Positions 10,253 through 20,069 of a stretch of 64,000 nucleotides of DNA are shown here, piece after piece. Numbering within the stretch: the stretch's first letter is position 1; the number at the start of each line of letters is the position of its first letter. The stretch lies in contig NZ_AAEW02000007.1 in assembly GCF_000167355.1 (NCBI RefSeq), positions 62,001 to 126,000 on the forward strand. Direction: 5' to 3'. Made by a program: the position numbers and the translations under genes. Source of the DNA: Desulfuromonas acetoxidans DSM 684 (GTDB taxonomy: Bacteria; Desulfobacterota; Desulfuromonadia; Desulfuromonadales; Desulfuromonadaceae). Below the pieces are notes generated by a model. That model did not search any database and was not told where the DNA came from. It worked only from the letters and a program-made list of their open reading frames with translations.

Positions 10253-10372
10253 CTTTTTTACCCTGACTAAAAGGGATAATTTAGCAGATTCATCGTCACC
10301 TCAGATGACGTCCCCCATGATCTGAACTGCAACATATTTTTAATACCAGTAAAAATGAAAGGACTTTCTCTT

Positions 10373-12655
10373 ATGGCAAAGAAGCAAGACGCTCTTGATT
10401 ATCACAGCAGCGGGCGCAAAGGAAAAATTGAAGTTATCGCCACAAAGCCGTGCGATACCAGCCGCGACCTTTCCCTGGCCTACAGCCCCGGTGTTGCCGA
10501 ACCCTGTCTGGCGATTGAAGAATCTCCTGAAGATGCCTATAAATACACCGCCAAAGGCAACTTGGTCGCTGTTATCTCCAACGGTAGCGCGGTCCTTGGA
10601 CTCGGTGACATCGGCGCCCTGGCCGGCAAGCCGGTTATGGAAGGTAAAGGGATTCTGTTCAAGCGTTTTGCCGACATCGATGTCTTTGACATCGAACTCA
10701 ACACCAAAGAGCCGGATGAAATCATCAATACCGTGCGCCTGCTTGAGCCGACGTTTGGCGGCATCAACCTTGAAGACATCAAAGCACCGGAATGTTTTTA
10801 TATTGAGGAAAAACTCAAAGAAGTAATGAATATTCCAGTATTCCACGATGATCAGCACGGCACGGCCATCATCGCCAACGCCGGTCTGATCAATGCTCTT
10901 GAGTTGATCAAAAAAGACATCAGTAAAATCAAAATTGTTGTCAATGGTGCAGGAGCCGCAGGCATTGCGTGTGCTCAAATGGCTCTGACCCTCGGAGCAA
11001 AAAAAGAGAACATGATCCTGTGCGACAGTAAAGGCGTCATCTACAAAGGTCGTACTGAAGGGATGAACGACTACAAAGCACGCCTGGCAACGGAAATGGA
11101 ATGCCGTACTCTCGAAGAAGCGATGGTCGATGCCGATGTGTTCTTCGGCGTTTCCGCCAAAGATGCGGTAACACCGGAGATGGTTGCCTCCATGGCCGCA
11201 GATCCGATTCTTTTTGCCATGGCCAATCCTGACCCGGAAATCCTGCCCAGCGAAGCAATTAAGGTGCGTAGCGATGTTATTGTCGGTACCGGACGCAGTG
11301 ATTTCCCTAACCAGGTCAACAACGTGCTGTGCTTTCCGTTCCTGTTTCGTGGCGCGCTGGACACCCACGCCACGGCTATCAACGATGAGATGAAAATGGC
11401 TGCGGTTAAAGCTCTGGCCAACCTGGCCAAAGAAGATGTTCCCGATTCGGTCATCAAAGCCTACGGCAACACCAAGTTCTCTTTCGGCCGTGACTATCTG
11501 ATCCCCAAACCGTTTGATCCGCGTGTTTTGCTGCACGTTGCTCCGGCTGTTGCCAAAGCCGCCATTGACAGCGGCGTTGCAACACGCGACATCGGCGACA
11601 TCAACAAATACACCGAATCCCTCGAAGCCTTGCAGGGTCGTTCTAAAGAGATTATGCGCACCCTGATCAACAAAGCGAAGTCGGATCGCAAGCGCATTGT
11701 CTTCCCCGAGGGCGACAATGAAAAAATCCTTCGGGCTACTCAAATCCTCATTGATGAGAAGATCGCCATCCCCATCCTGCTTGGTCCTGAGGATAAGATC
11801 AAAGGGATGATCAAGGAACTGAGTCTGGACCTTCACGGTGTACAAATTATCGACACCAAAGGCAGCCCCAAGCACCACGAATACTCCAACGAGCTGTTCC
11901 GTCTGCGTCAACGCAAAGGAGTTACGCTGGCCGAAGCCAGCCGGACAATTTGCCGCGAGCGCAACTATTACGGGGCAATGATGGTGCGAATGGGCGATGC
12001 CGACGCCATGCTTTCCGGTGTCAATCATCATTACCCGGAAACCATCCGTCCGGCACTGGAAGTGATCGGCAAGCAACCCCAGGTTAAAGGGGTTCATGGT
12101 CTGTATATGATGGTGTTCAAAAAGGATGTGATATTCTGCGCCGACACCACGGTGACCATTGATCCGACCGCCGAAGAACTGGCCGAAACCGCCATTCTCG
12201 CTGCAAACAAAGCACGCCATTTTGATGTGGAGCCACGGGTGGCCATGCTGTCTTTCTCTAACTACGGCAGCGCGCTTCACCCTTTCACCAGCAAAGTGAT
12301 CCGTGCCACGCAACTGGTTAAAGAGTGGGCTCCCAATCTGGTCGTCGATGGTGAAGTTCAAGCCAATGTTGCACTGGATCCTGACCTGACGGAACAACAA
12401 TATCCGTTCTCTCAACTCAAAGGAAATGCCAATGTCCTGGTCTTCCCGGACCTCAACTCAGGCAACATTTCCTACAAGCTTCTCAGCAAACTTGGCGGTG
12501 CCGAAGCTGTCGGCCCCATCCTCATGGGCATGAAAAAACCGGTTCATGTGCTGCAACGCGGTGATGAAGTCAATGATATCGTCAATATGGCTGCTGTGGC
12601 GGTTGTGGATGCTCAGGACGCCTTTGAAAAAGAGATCAACAACGGTTACCACTGA
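10373..12655 (+). CDS. maeB: NADP-dependent malic enzyme with phosphotransacetylase-like domain
   Basis: A 760-residue MaeB-type enzyme: oxidative decarboxylation of malate to pyruvate, supplying pyruvate and NADPH in the cytoplasm. The N-terminal malic enzyme core (about residues 15-425) shows [19 protein letters not shown] (metal site) and the NADP-binding [12 protein letters not shown], and MANPDPEI. The C-terminal half (about 430-760) is a phosphate acetyl/butyryltransferase-like domain ([27 protein letters not shown]), which in MaeB acts as an allosteric acetyl-CoA-responsive module. The ATG at 10373 is preferred to the one at 10355 because AAAGGA precedes it at a normal distance. It is followed by a bidirectional terminator and is monocistronic. 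Confidence 0.96.
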   Translation: MAKKQDALDYHSSGRKGKIEVIATKPCDTSRDLSLAYSPGVAEPCLAIEESPEDAYKYTAKGNLVAVISNGSAVLGLGDIGALAGKPVMEGKGILFKRFADIDVFDIELNTKEPDEIINTVRLLEPTFGGINLEDIKAPECFYIEEKLKEVMNIPVFHDDQHGTAIIANAGLINALELIKKDISKIKIVVNGAGAAGIACAQMALTLGAKKENMILCDSKGVIYKGRTEGMNDYKARLATEMECRTLEEAMVDADVFFGVSAKDAVTPEMVASMAADPILFAMANPDPEILPSEAIKVRSDVIVGTGRSDFPNQVNNVLCFPFLFRGALDTHATAINDEMKMAAVKALANLAKEDVPDSVIKAYGNTKFSFGRDYLIPKPFDPRVLLHVAPAVAKAAIDSGVATRDIGDINKYTESLEALQGRSKEIMRTLINKAKSDRKRIVFPEGDNEKILRATQILIDEKIAIPILLGPEDKIKGMIKELSLDLHGVQIIDTKGSPKHHEYSNELFRLRQRKGVTLAEASRTICRERNYYGAMMVRMGDADAMLSGVNHHYPETIRPALEVIGKQPQVKGVHGLYMMVFKKDVIFCADTTVTIDPTAEELAETAILAANKARHFDVEPRVAMLSFSNYGSALHPFTSKVIRATQLVKEWAPNLVVDGEVQANVALDPDLTEQQYPFSQLKGNANVLVFPDLNSGNISYKLLSKLGGAEAVGPILMGMKKPVHVLQRGDEVNDIVNMAAVAVVDAQDAFEKEINNGYH

Positions 12656-12677
12656 TTTCATTCATTTGACATAAAAT

Positions 12678-12752
12678 AAGGCGGTCGCACCCATCAGATG
12701 CGACCGCCTTAAAAAATAAACGGCCGAGATGTCACCAGCATCCCGGCCGTTT
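12678..12752. terminator. Tandem hairpin terminators between convergent genes
   Basis: Two hairpins lie back to back: 12678-12710 (12-bp stem, loop of 9) and 12718-12752 (13 pairs with one mismatch, loop of 7). The second is followed on the minus strand by a T-rich run, so the pair most likely ends both maeB and the convergent beta-barrel gene. Confidence 0.75.
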
Positions 12753-12784
12753 CCCCAACCAGCAACAAGGAAACTTGTTACTGA

Positions 12785-13753
12785 TTATAATGGCACTGAT
12801 ATTACCATATCGAACAGATATCTGTCCTCCAACATTCCCTTCGATTCATCGGTTACAGCAAATTCGTAAGCCGCTCCAACATCCAGCCAATCTGTCAACC
12901 GGAAGCGTGCCCCGACAGCCAGGGTTGCAAAGTTGCGATTTTCATCGCTGTTGCTGCCACCGAGATTGATCAGGTCACACCCATTGAATTCCGCAATACC
13001 GGCCACCAAATCATCTTCGTCACCGGTACCGATGGCACCAAGCCCCGACTCAGGAATTTCGCGATCACCGCTTTCCAACACGTAGAAATGGTTAAATTCG
13101 ACCAACGGAAAAAACCAATCGGTTACGGCATAACTCAAATGCCAGGAATCGTAGAGCAGTGTATTCTCTTCATCAGTGTCGAGAGGCAGAACCACACCCA
13201 ATGTGCCGGAGAATTGCAACCTGTCGAAGCCCTTGAGAACAATGAGAGAGGGCGTAATTGCACCGTCGCCATTGCCCTGATAAATTTCATCATCGCCCGA
13301 AGGTAACTCATAAACAGCCCGCGCTGAAACAATCAGCTGATCGGCAGGGTTGTAGATGAGAGAATATTGCAATCCTGCCGCCAGATCTGCCCAGCCACTG
13401 TGTGAGCTCAACGTCTCATCCGGTTCACAATCCAGGTAACCATCTTTGACTGCAACAATGGAAAACCGCTCACTCAACGCAATTGTTGCCGCCAAAGCCA
13501 CCCCCTGAACATGCCCATCCAAAGGCACTTTTCCGACACTGGTTTGAACTTTCTCCGGCAAATTTTGATAAAGATAGATCGGACGAATCATTGTCTTATT
13601 GCGAGCTTCAGCATTGTAGACCGGATTCGACAGCGGCATAATATACCGGTCAAAGTCATCGGCATACCCCACTTGCGGCACCATCAACAAAACCGCTGCA
13701 ATAATGACAATTGCAACACATAGACATTTTTGAAACGCAACTGTTCTTCCCAT
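12785..13753 (-). CDS. Putative outer-membrane beta-barrel protein
   Basis: A 322-residue exported protein. The N-terminus is a signal peptide (hydrophobic core CVAIVIIAAVLLMVPQVG, cleavage probably after GYA). The mature part alternates polar and hydrophobic residues, is rich in aromatic ends and has repeated short strands such as FSIVAVKDGYLD, DQLIVSARAVYELP and NFATLAVGARFRLTDWLDVG, typical of transporter-like barrels (MetA-pathway phenol-degradation/Phenol_MetA_deg type). A conserved-looking NFATLAVGARF near the C-terminus fits this fold. GGGAGG lies 8 bases before the ATG. No substrate can be assigned, and it stands alone. Confidence 0.65.
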   Translation of the reverse strand: MGRTVAFQKCLCVAIVIIAAVLLMVPQVGYADDFDRYIMPLSNPVYNAEARNKTMIRPIYLYQNLPEKVQTSVGKVPLDGHVQGVALAATIALSERFSIVAVKDGYLDCEPDETLSSHSGWADLAAGLQYSLIYNPADQLIVSARAVYELPSGDDEIYQGNGDGAITPSLIVLKGFDRLQFSGTLGVVLPLDTDEENTLLYDSWHLSYAVTDWFFPLVEFNHFYVLESGDREIPESGLGAIGTGDEDDLVAGIAEFNGCDLINLGGSNSDENRNFATLAVGARFRLTDWLDVGAAYEFAVTDESKGMLEDRYLFDMVISVPL

Positions 13754-14469
13754 TTGGAAAACCTCCCTTTCCCTACAGGTTGTCTAAAACATCAGAAGCA
13801 AACAGGGTTCCTACAACCCTTCTTCCGATGTACAAATCAACAGCGTATCTAAAACGATCAAAATTCAATTCAATGATGCATCTTCAATTGTCGACCAATT
13901 TTATCTTCTTTCCAGGTGGCAATTGATAACAAATTTCATCCAGTTTTAATCCATAAATAATGACAAAATCTGTCTGCATTATAAACAAAAGACTCAAAGA
14001 AACAAGATTAAAAATAGAGCATGCCAATTAATAGGGCCTCCCATATATAAAACTTGCCATGTATTAAAATATAGTATTTATGCGTTTTTGAGTCTCGAAT
14101 ATCAGTAGGTTATATTGGATATGAAGTAGAAAGACGCTTTCGCCAACATAGGAACCACCTATAACAGGTGTCTAAAAAAAATACATTTTATGCGTTTTTT
14201 CCTAACCTGCCCCCCCAATGGAATCCACATTAAGGAGCATAAACTCCCTTTCAGACACGAGGTTTATCACCAACACCAGAGAATCATACGATCCGTTGAA
14301 TCGATGACACATAAAACGGGAGATATGAACTGCTGCGATCAACCTGTCATTGGTAAATTGTGGTACAACTGGTGGCTGTCGAGGTTCAGGACAAAATCTT
14401 TGGAAGAGAGAATAAAACACGAATGGGAATGAAATTGAAAGCCCTTCTAACAAACAAGGAGCCGTCATT
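13754..14469. other. Long gene-poor AT-rich region
   Basis: About 715 bases with no convincing gene. The 13-base sequence TTTATGCGTTTTT occurs twice (14077-14089 and 14187-14199), the second copy just before a small CACCT/AGGTG hairpin's downstream flank. A 35-codon frame at 14325-14432 is discussed under rejected items. The region probably carries promoters for the flanking genes. Confidence 0.5.
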
Positions 14470-14682
14470 ATGAAGCAGGCAATTCGGTCTGACATGACCT
14501 TACTGGATATTGTCAGCGCCCACGAACAAACCATTGAAACGTTTCACCGTTACGATGAACAGGCCGGTGTCTGCCTGTGTTGCACCGCGCTGTTTGACAC
14601 TGTGGAGGCTGTCGCATCGGCCTACCAACTCGATCTGGGCGCCCTGATGGTCGACCTTAATCAGGCTGCAAGTCAGGCATAA
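14470..14682 (+). CDS. DUF1858-type small redox-disulfide protein
   Basis: A 70-residue protein resembling the DUF1858 / ScdA-N domain family (often annotated hybrid-cluster-protein-associated disulfide domain). The body MTLLDIVSAHEQTIETFHRY followed by GVCLCCTALFDTVEAVA shows the helix-Cys-helix layout; the CLCC cluster (residues 35-38) replaces the single or paired cysteine usual in the family. The C-terminal helix LDLGALMVDLNQ is typical. AAGGAG lies 9 bases before the ATG. It overlaps the 3' end of the convergent nucleoside-recognition gene by 10 bases. A role in redox or Fe-S handling is only inferred from the family. Confidence 0.75.
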   Translation: MKQAIRSDMTLLDIVSAHEQTIETFHRYDEQAGVCLCCTALFDTVEAVASAYQLDLGALMVDLNQAASQA

Positions 14683-15626
14683 ACATAACGCTTGAGGACT
14701 GCCAACGGCACCATCTGCAATACCAGGCGCAGCCCCATCACCACCAACAGGGAAAGCACAATTCTGCCTGCCAGGATCGCGGACCAGTGTCCCCCAACCA
14801 TGCCCATCAACAGCGTGTCCTCAATAACGCTGTGACACAATCCCATCAACGACAGAGACAGGACAACATCTCGCACAGGCAGTTTGCCACTACGCGCTTC
14901 CTGAATTATCAAGCCACCCCCATAGCTCAGGCCAAGAAACATCCCGATCATCGTCACCGGAGCCGCTGCATCACTCATCCCCAAAACCACCAGTAAAGGG
15001 CGCAACCATCGGGTCAGCAAGCGGATAACACCCAAAAATTCCAATAGATACATCACGACAAGAAGCAGCATAATCACACCGGCAATAGCCAACATATTCT
15101 GCCCTTGGGCCAGTGCCCAATTCAGCCAACCCGCGTCAACTTTCGGCGGTTGCCAGAGAGCTTGGCAGGGTTGATTCAACCACCCGGTCCATTGGTAGAC
15201 ACCATGGAGAACCAGTCCCGCCAACAAAGCCCCACCACCCCTGACAAACAGTGAAAAACGCAGACGAACTCCAGCCTTGCGGGCAATCATCATTTCCACC
15301 GGCAAGCCATGAGCCATCAGCATCATCGTGGTTAACACACTAACTTGAGCAATGGTCAGATCGCCAATCTGCGGTAATGTGGCAAAAGCACTCAAACCAC
15401 CATAAAGATTTGTCAGCAAGGCACTGGCCCAAACCAGCCCCATCTCTCCGGGCAGACCAAACAATCCCATCAGCGAACCGAGCACGGAGCCAACCATGTC
15501 TGTGGCACCAAAATCTGTTAACAGCTTGGTTAATGCTGAAATAGGCAACGTTATTTTAAATAACGCAACACTGGTGGTGAACGTTTCACGGACGAGTTTT
15601 GAGACAAAAATCCGCAATTTTTTCAT
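14673..15626 (-). CDS. Nucleoside-recognition (Gate) domain membrane protein
   Basis: A 317-residue polytopic inner-membrane protein with two nucleoside-recognition/Gate segments: one near residues 15-110 (LPISALTKLLTDFG, GLVWASALLTNLYGGLSAF) and one near residues 200-300 (TMIGMFLGLSYGGGLI, GLCHSVIEDTLLMG). Such proteins (YjiH/SpmA-SpmB relatives) are transporter-like, with unknown substrate. The start was moved to the ATG at 15626, which sits 4 bases after the stop of the upstream methyltransferase-like gene; the longer frame would overlap that gene by about 90 bases. The two are likely one transcript. Confidence 0.82.
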   Translation of the reverse strand: MKKLRIFVSKLVRETFTTSVALFKITLPISALTKLLTDFGATDMVGSVLGSLMGLFGLPGEMGLVWASALLTNLYGGLSAFATLPQIGDLTIAQVSVLTTMMLMAHGLPVEMMIARKAGVRLRFSLFVRGGGALLAGLVLHGVYQWTGWLNQPCQALWQPPKVDAGWLNWALAQGQNMLAIAGVIMLLLVVMYLLEFLGVIRLLTRWLRPLLVVLGMSDAAAPVTMIGMFLGLSYGGGLIIQEARSGKLPVRDVVLSLSLMGLCHSVIEDTLLMGMVGGHWSAILAGRIVLSLLVVMGLRLVLQMVPLAVLKRYVYA

Positions 15627-15630
15627 ACCA

Positions 15631-16176
15631 TCAGAACACGAAAGGAATAAACATTTTTGACCGCCGACAGTAGTCTTGATACTGAGCACCGAAAAAACGC
15701 AGATTTTCTCGTTCCTCAACCTTGGCCGTTGCTACGAGAAACAGGGTTGTTGACACAGCAAGAGCAACGGTCAACGGTACCGGATGCTTGAGCAAAGCCC
15801 CCCACGCCAACAGCAGCAACGACGCATACATGGGATGTCGAATAAAACGATACAAGCCAACCTCAACCAGTGTAACGGTATTTTCAAAGGCGAGATTCTC
15901 GGGCATATCGTGACGATCGCCACGCCCACCGACAATGCGCAACAGTTGAACACCATGAATGACAAAACCAACGGAACAAAACAGCAACATCCAGGAAATC
16001 AACTGCCGCAAAACAAAGGGCTCATCAAACCAGTAGGGATGATTGATGAGAACCAGAGCCACAACACCCTCAAAGGCAAAAAAACGATAAAAACCGTGAC
16101 TGCGGAAATTGCGCAAGGGACGTCTGGAAACCCATAATAAAATCAAAGAGATCAGAATAAAAAAACTGGTACGCAC
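15631..16176 (-). CDS. Isoprenylcysteine-carboxyl-methyltransferase-like membrane protein
   Basis: A 181-residue membrane protein with about four transmembrane helices and the C-terminal signature of the ICMT/phospholipid-methyltransferase (PEMT) superfamily: GLYRFIRHPMYASLLLLAWG (about residues 110-130), then EERENLRFFGAQYQDYCRR near the end. These residues bind S-adenosylmethionine at the membrane interface. The natural acceptor in bacteria is mostly unknown. The start is placed at GTG 16176, because AAAGGAG lies 5 bases upstream; ATG codons further upstream (16224 and 16272) have no such site. Confidence 0.82.
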   Translation of the reverse strand: MRTSFFILISLILLWVSRRPLRNFRSHGFYRFFAFEGVVALVLINHPYWFDEPFVLRQLISWMLLFCSVGFVIHGVQLLRIVGGRGDRHDMPENLAFENTVTLVEVGLYRFIRHPMYASLLLLAWGALLKHPVPLTVALAVSTTLFLVATAKVEERENLRFFGAQYQDYCRRSKMFIPFVF

Positions 16177-16310
16177 AAAGACTCCTTTATGCCAGCAAAA
16201 AAAAGAGTTAAAGATTTTAGACATTATACCGATATAATCGAGGCATGGAAATGTCAGGGAAGACATTGCCATGTACTCACTTTATCACCATACAGCCACG
16301 GAGGGCCGCG

Positions 16311-17360
16311 ATGATTATCACCGAATCAACAGTCCAACTGCAAGCTCAACATCAAAAATCGCAAACCAGCGTCCAGCAAGAAACTTTGCAATTCTGGACG
16401 ACACCACAAACAGACGAAAACACGCCCTCTCCTCCGGGGAAAACAGCCAGCCGTGTCCACCTGAGCTCTGCAGCTCACAACACCCAGCAAACACAAGCGG
16501 AGATTGTCGATCCACTCGACAATGAAGATCCGCTCGAAGAGCTCGATATTCTGCTGCTTAAGCGACTTACGGAGATGCTGACCGGCAAAAAGATAACGCT
16601 GAACCACAAAATCAATGTGGCTCAGAACCTACAGAAACAGGTTACAGCCACCCAGCTCAACAGCCAACCTCAAGGGGGAAACCGCCCTGAAAGCTTTGGT
16701 CTGGTCTACAGTTACCACGAATCCTATCATGAGCAGGAGAGTGTCAATTTTTCCGCCCAAGCTCAAGTTACGACAGCGGATGGACGCCAAATCGATTTGA
16801 ATGTTGAACTGAATATGAGCCGCGAGTTTTACCAGGAGACGAATGTCAATGTCCGCGCAGGACAAGCACTTAAAGACCCTCTCGTCATTAACTTTAATGG
16901 CACAGCCGCCCAGTTGACAACAGACAAAATCAGCTTTGACCTTGACCTTGATGGACAGCAAGACCAGATCTCATTTGTTACTCCCGGCAGCGGTTTTCTG
17001 GCCCTGGATAAAAACAGTGATGGGATCATCAACGACGGCAGCGAACTGTTTGGCCCGACCACCAATGACGGATTTTCTGAACTGGCAGCCTACGACAACG
17101 ATGGCAATATGTGGATTGATGAACAAGACAGCATTTATGACCGCCTGCGCATTTGGACACGCGACAGCGACGGCAGTCAAAAACTGTTGTCATTGGGACA
17201 GGCAGGGATTGGCGCCATCTATCTCGGTTCAACATCAACACCGTTTTCACTGACAGATTCCAGTGACAACAGCTTGCTCGGACAGACGCGTGAAACCGGT
17301 ATTTTTCTACATGAAGATGGACGTGCAGGCACGATTCAAGAACTGGACCTGGTGATCTGA
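16311..17360 (+). CDS. Uncharacterised protein with calcium-binding-type DxDxDG motifs
   Basis: A 349-residue acidic protein without an obvious signal peptide. The N-terminal third is Gln/Ser/Thr-rich and disordered-looking. Near residue 220 on it has FDLDLDGQQD, LDKNSDGIINDGSELFG and YDNDGNMWIDEQDSIYDRL, which resemble dockerin/EF-hand-like calcium loops followed by a conserved FGP tail found in many hypothetical proteobacterial proteins with a VCBS-like or haemolysin-type context. GGAGG lies 6 bases before the ATG at 16311; the ATG at 16245 lacks a site. Possibly secreted by a signal-less route, but no type I secretion genes are present here. Confidence 0.7.
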   Translation: MIITESTVQLQAQHQKSQTSVQQETLQFWTTPQTDENTPSPPGKTASRVHLSSAAHNTQQTQAEIVDPLDNEDPLEELDILLLKRLTEMLTGKKITLNHKINVAQNLQKQVTATQLNSQPQGGNRPESFGLVYSYHESYHEQESVNFSAQAQVTTADGRQIDLNVELNMSREFYQETNVNVRAGQALKDPLVINFNGTAAQLTTDKISFDLDLDGQQDQISFVTPGSGFLALDKNSDGIINDGSELFGPTTNDGFSELAAYDNDGNMWIDEQDSIYDRLRIWTRDSDGSQKLLSLGQAGIGAIYLGSTSTPFSLTDSSDNSLLGQTRETGIFLHEDGRAGTIQELDLVI

Positions 17361-17443
17361 CATTCACCCGCCTGCGCAAGGATAAGCTCAGACCATCAGG
17401 CTACTCAGGTAACACCACGATTCCGCACTGACTTCAGGACAAG

Positions 17444-18874
17444 TCAGTAATACTCCTGGAGCCCGTGCGGAATTGTTTCATAAGCCAGCACATCTTCCCA
17501 GAACTCATCTACAGTAGACGCGTCGTCCCCCAGATCCTTCGGAGCCCTGTTCGCCAGCAGTACGTTACGGACAAAAAACTCCGCCTGCTCCGCAGTGAAA
17601 ACAATCTCCCGTCCTGCCCTGCTGCGTTCGATCACAAATTCCTGTCGCGAGCTCAATTCAATGCGGGTAAAAGGGTTACGATAGGTCATTTGTGGAAGTT
17701 GCCGGGCAAAAGCATAGTCGACAATCACTTCGACACCATCAAGTTCTACCAATGGCCACAGGCAAGGATGAACATGCAGCCGACCACGCGATTCGACCAA
17801 AGACCACAAGGTTGGATCGCAGTTGTTTTCACTGAACCGGCGGCACAATTGCTGCAACCTTGACACTTCTCCCGCTAAAATCAACGTCCGGATATAGCCA
17901 TTTTCTGTCAGGCCTTCATAGCTCTTGGCCATAAAGTGCCCATTGCGTAAGCGGGCGGCCTGCGCCTGAAAGCGGTGTTTATAGACAAATGAACAGTAGT
18001 TGATGGGCAGACCAATATCGTTCCTGTGAACAAATTCCAGTAATTCCAGCGCTGCAAGTTCAGAATCGAGTACCGTCACTCTTTCCCCATGGAGATAGCG
18101 GTAATCGTGCTGAATCAGACGCGGGTAATTATAGGGCGTCAAGCGCAACTGATGGAGATTAAGATGACGCACACCACTATCCACCAACTGAGGAAGCAGT
18201 TCCTTGAGGCGCTCCGTCTCTTCCGGCACCGCAGGAATCTCTACAGTCACCACCGGAATCGCGTTGCCAACCCGTTTGAGTGCCGTCAACTGATAGTTGG
18301 TGGCACCGATATCAAAACGGATCTCATCCAGACCTGCCGCAGCCAACTGATCAACCATCTGATCCGTCAACAGGGACCCGTTGGTGTACAGCCAGGTGTG
18401 AAAGTCACTGGGCATGTGTGCCTTGATGGTTTTAAGAAAATGCAGTGTTCGATCAAAGGTCAACAGAGGTTCACCACCGCTGAAGCTGGCTCCGCGAAAA
18501 CCAAAGCGTTGCAGATAGAGGACATAGTCTTCCGCATGACGAAATTCAATACTGTTGGTTGTCGGTTGCCCGATCTCCTGTTGAGAGGTCGGACAATAAA
18601 AACAATCGCAATTACAACGACCATTGATGAACAGACAGGACCAGTCACCATCGGCACAAATCCGACAGCCCGGCGACAAATTGTTCATATCCAGCTTGGT
18701 TTCACAACATCCTGTTGCGACATCAGATGCCAATGAATCCAAGATGTTCTGGCGAGACTGATGTGCCTGGGCATATTTGTCTGCCGATAAAAAATGCAGC
18801 GAAGAGTAATTCTGGGAATATTCCTGCTGGTTGGCTGCAATCCAATGTTGCCGCCGCTTCTTTGACAACGCCAT
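17444..18874 (-). CDS. Radical SAM protein
   Basis: A 476-residue radical S-adenosylmethionine enzyme. The cluster-binding CxxxCxxC is in GRCNCDCFYCPTS (about residue 90), followed by the SAM-binding FSGGEPLLTF. Extra cysteines at GCRICADG just before the core and a Cys-containing C-terminal half suggest a further Fe-S site. The start is set at ATG 18874 because GGAGGT lies 7 bases upstream; the longest open frame would begin at 19111, inside the terminator of the upstream surface operon, and is therefore unlikely. Substrate is unknown; no obvious precursor peptide is seen next to it. Confidence 0.87.
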   Translation of the reverse strand: MALSKKRRQHWIAANQQEYSQNYSSLHFLSADKYAQAHQSRQNILDSLASDVATGCCETKLDMNNLSPGCRICADGDWSCLFINGRCNCDCFYCPTSQQEIGQPTTNSIEFRHAEDYVLYLQRFGFRGASFSGGEPLLTFDRTLHFLKTIKAHMPSDFHTWLYTNGSLLTDQMVDQLAAAGLDEIRFDIGATNYQLTALKRVGNAIPVVTVEIPAVPEETERLKELLPQLVDSGVRHLNLHQLRLTPYNYPRLIQHDYRYLHGERVTVLDSELAALELLEFVHRNDIGLPINYCSFVYKHRFQAQAARLRNGHFMAKSYEGLTENGYIRTLILAGEVSRLQQLCRRFSENNCDPTLWSLVESRGRLHVHPCLWPLVELDGVEVIVDYAFARQLPQMTYRNPFTRIELSSRQEFVIERSRAGREIVFTAEQAEFFVRNVLLANRAPKDLGDDASTVDEFWEDVLAYETIPHGLQEYY

Positions 18875-19076
18875 ACGACGCACCTCCACGACAAAAGGAC
18901 CCTGTAAGCCAACACCAGGCATGTTTGAACAGTCAAAAAAAACCGGCTTGATTTCAGGATGGCGTAAACTAATCGATTTTACCTGAAGAAGAAATAGAAA
19001 AACGTTGTCGCGTGCCGTTTCTTTCACGCTTACGGCACAGCGTTTGAGGTGGAAATCGTAGAGAGTATTTTCAGAG

Positions 19077-19119
19077 AAAAAAGCGCCCTGCAATCCGCGA
19101 GATGCAGACACAGGGCGCT
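19077..19119 (-). terminator. Intrinsic terminator of surface-protein operon
   Basis: A 9-bp stem (AGCGCCCTG with CAGGGCGCT, 19082-19119) followed on the minus strand by six T residues, about 30 bases after the stop of the lipoprotein gene. Confidence 0.85.
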
Positions 19120-19150
19120 GTTAAAGACAACCTTTTAAATATAAGACAAA

Positions 19151-19588
19151 CTACTCACTCACAGGTGGATCCGGAGGAGAGAAATCACTGGTGGAAAAAC
19201 TCCACACCATGTCATCCTCTCGCACGTTTCCAGCGTTATCGGCAATCCCGGCAGCAACAACAACCGTATAGGTCGTCAGGCTCTGTAAAACAGTCGCTGG
19301 TGTAAAGGTCACAGTATAGGTAGAGTCATCATAACTGACAGTTCCGGCAACAGCGTTACCATCACCATCTTCGAGGCTGATCGTCGCGAGATCGATCGTT
19401 GTCGCGTCGAGTGGCTCATCAAAGGTTACGGAAATCACGCTGTTTGCACCATTGACCACTTCATCACGCGCGGGTGACACCGTCATCGCCAGAGGCGCTT
19501 GCGTATCGTGCGAATGGCCACCACCATCACAACCGGTCAGAGTCAGGCACAAGGCCAGACAGAGTAAAACCCATCGTTTTATCTTCAT
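19151..19588 (-). CDS. Lipoprotein with Ig-like (Big_5) domain
   Basis: A 145-residue lipoprotein. The signal sequence ends in a lipobox LTLTGC (Cys20). The mature part is one bacterial Ig-like SbsA/Big_5 domain: VSPARDEVVNGANSVISVTF, ATISLEDGDGNAVAG and the closing GIADNAGNVREDDMVWSFST. Such domains are structural modules of envelope proteins. GGAG precedes the ATG by 7 bases. It is the third gene of an operon behind the unknown exported protein and the 1061-residue surface protein, and is followed by a terminator. Confidence 0.85.
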   Translation of the reverse strand: MKIKRWVLLCLALCLTLTGCDGGGHSHDTQAPLAMTVSPARDEVVNGANSVISVTFDEPLDATTIDLATISLEDGDGNAVAGTVSYDDSTYTVTFTPATVLQSLTTYTVVVAAGIADNAGNVREDDMVWSFSTSDFSPPDPPVSE

Positions 19589-19592
19589 CCAA

Positions 19593-20069
19593 TTACTCCT
19601 TTATTTCGGCAATAATCTTAAATGTCATGTTTTTCTTCAGCTCAAACCGTTGAGACGTTCCGGCCGCCACAATAATCGGCACAGACGTCTGCGGTGTCAC
19701 CAACTTCAATGTGACTTGCCCAGGCACATGGTCGAGTTTCCATCGGAGAATCAAAGGCTGATTCAGGCTCTTTTCGTGCTCAATGTTGACCGTCCACTCC
19801 ACAGGTGATGAGACCGCCAATGCACGGATATCCCGCCACAAAGAGTGCTCTTTTCGCATAAAACAGCTTTGCAACGCACCCTTTAACAAGGCCGGAACAG
19901 CTGCACTGTTTTCCAGAGACGGATCCGCCATCGGCCATTGTCCAAAGATCAGTTCGTTGGTGGCAACGCCGGACTGTAATTGCACTATGGCTTCCCAGGG
20001 GGGCACAGCCCAGCACGGCGAGCACAGAGCCCAGAGCACCCCCAGGGTCAGCAAGCATTTGGTCATCAC
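19593..20069 (-). CDS. Exported protein of unknown function
   Basis: A 158-residue protein with a signal peptide (LLTLGVLWALCSPCWA, cleavage predicted before VPPWEA). The mature domain is about 137 residues with a beta-rich C-terminal half (VEWTVNIEHEKSLNQPLILR, VTLKLVTPQTSVPIIVAAG). I recognise no family. Its start overlaps the stop of the large surface protein by 4 bases (ATGA), and the lipoprotein follows 4 bases after its end, so the three proteins very likely work together at the cell envelope, perhaps as accessory subunits of the large protein. Confidence 0.7.
   Translation of the reverse strand: MMTKCLLTLGVLWALCSPCWAVPPWEAIVQLQSGVATNELIFGQWPMADPSLENSAAVPALLKGALQSCFMRKEHSLWRDIRALAVSSPVEWTVNIEHEKSLNQPLILRWKLDHVPGQVTLKLVTPQTSVPIIVAAGTSQRFELKKNMTFKIIAEIKE

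Noticed and set aside
10340-12415. A 691-codon open frame antisense to the malic enzyme gene
   Set aside because: It is exactly opposite a strongly conserved gene, has no recognisable domain or ribosome-binding site, and reflects codon bias of the real gene.
14325-14432. A 35-codon frame (starting MNCCDQPVIGKLWYNW) ahead of the DUF1858-type gene
   Set aside because: GGGAG is only 2 bases from the ATG and no family is recognised; it could be real but evidence is too thin.
18875-19111. N-terminal extension of the radical SAM gene to a GTG at 19111
   Set aside because: The extension begins inside the terminator of the upstream operon, and a much better ribosome-binding site precedes ATG 18874.
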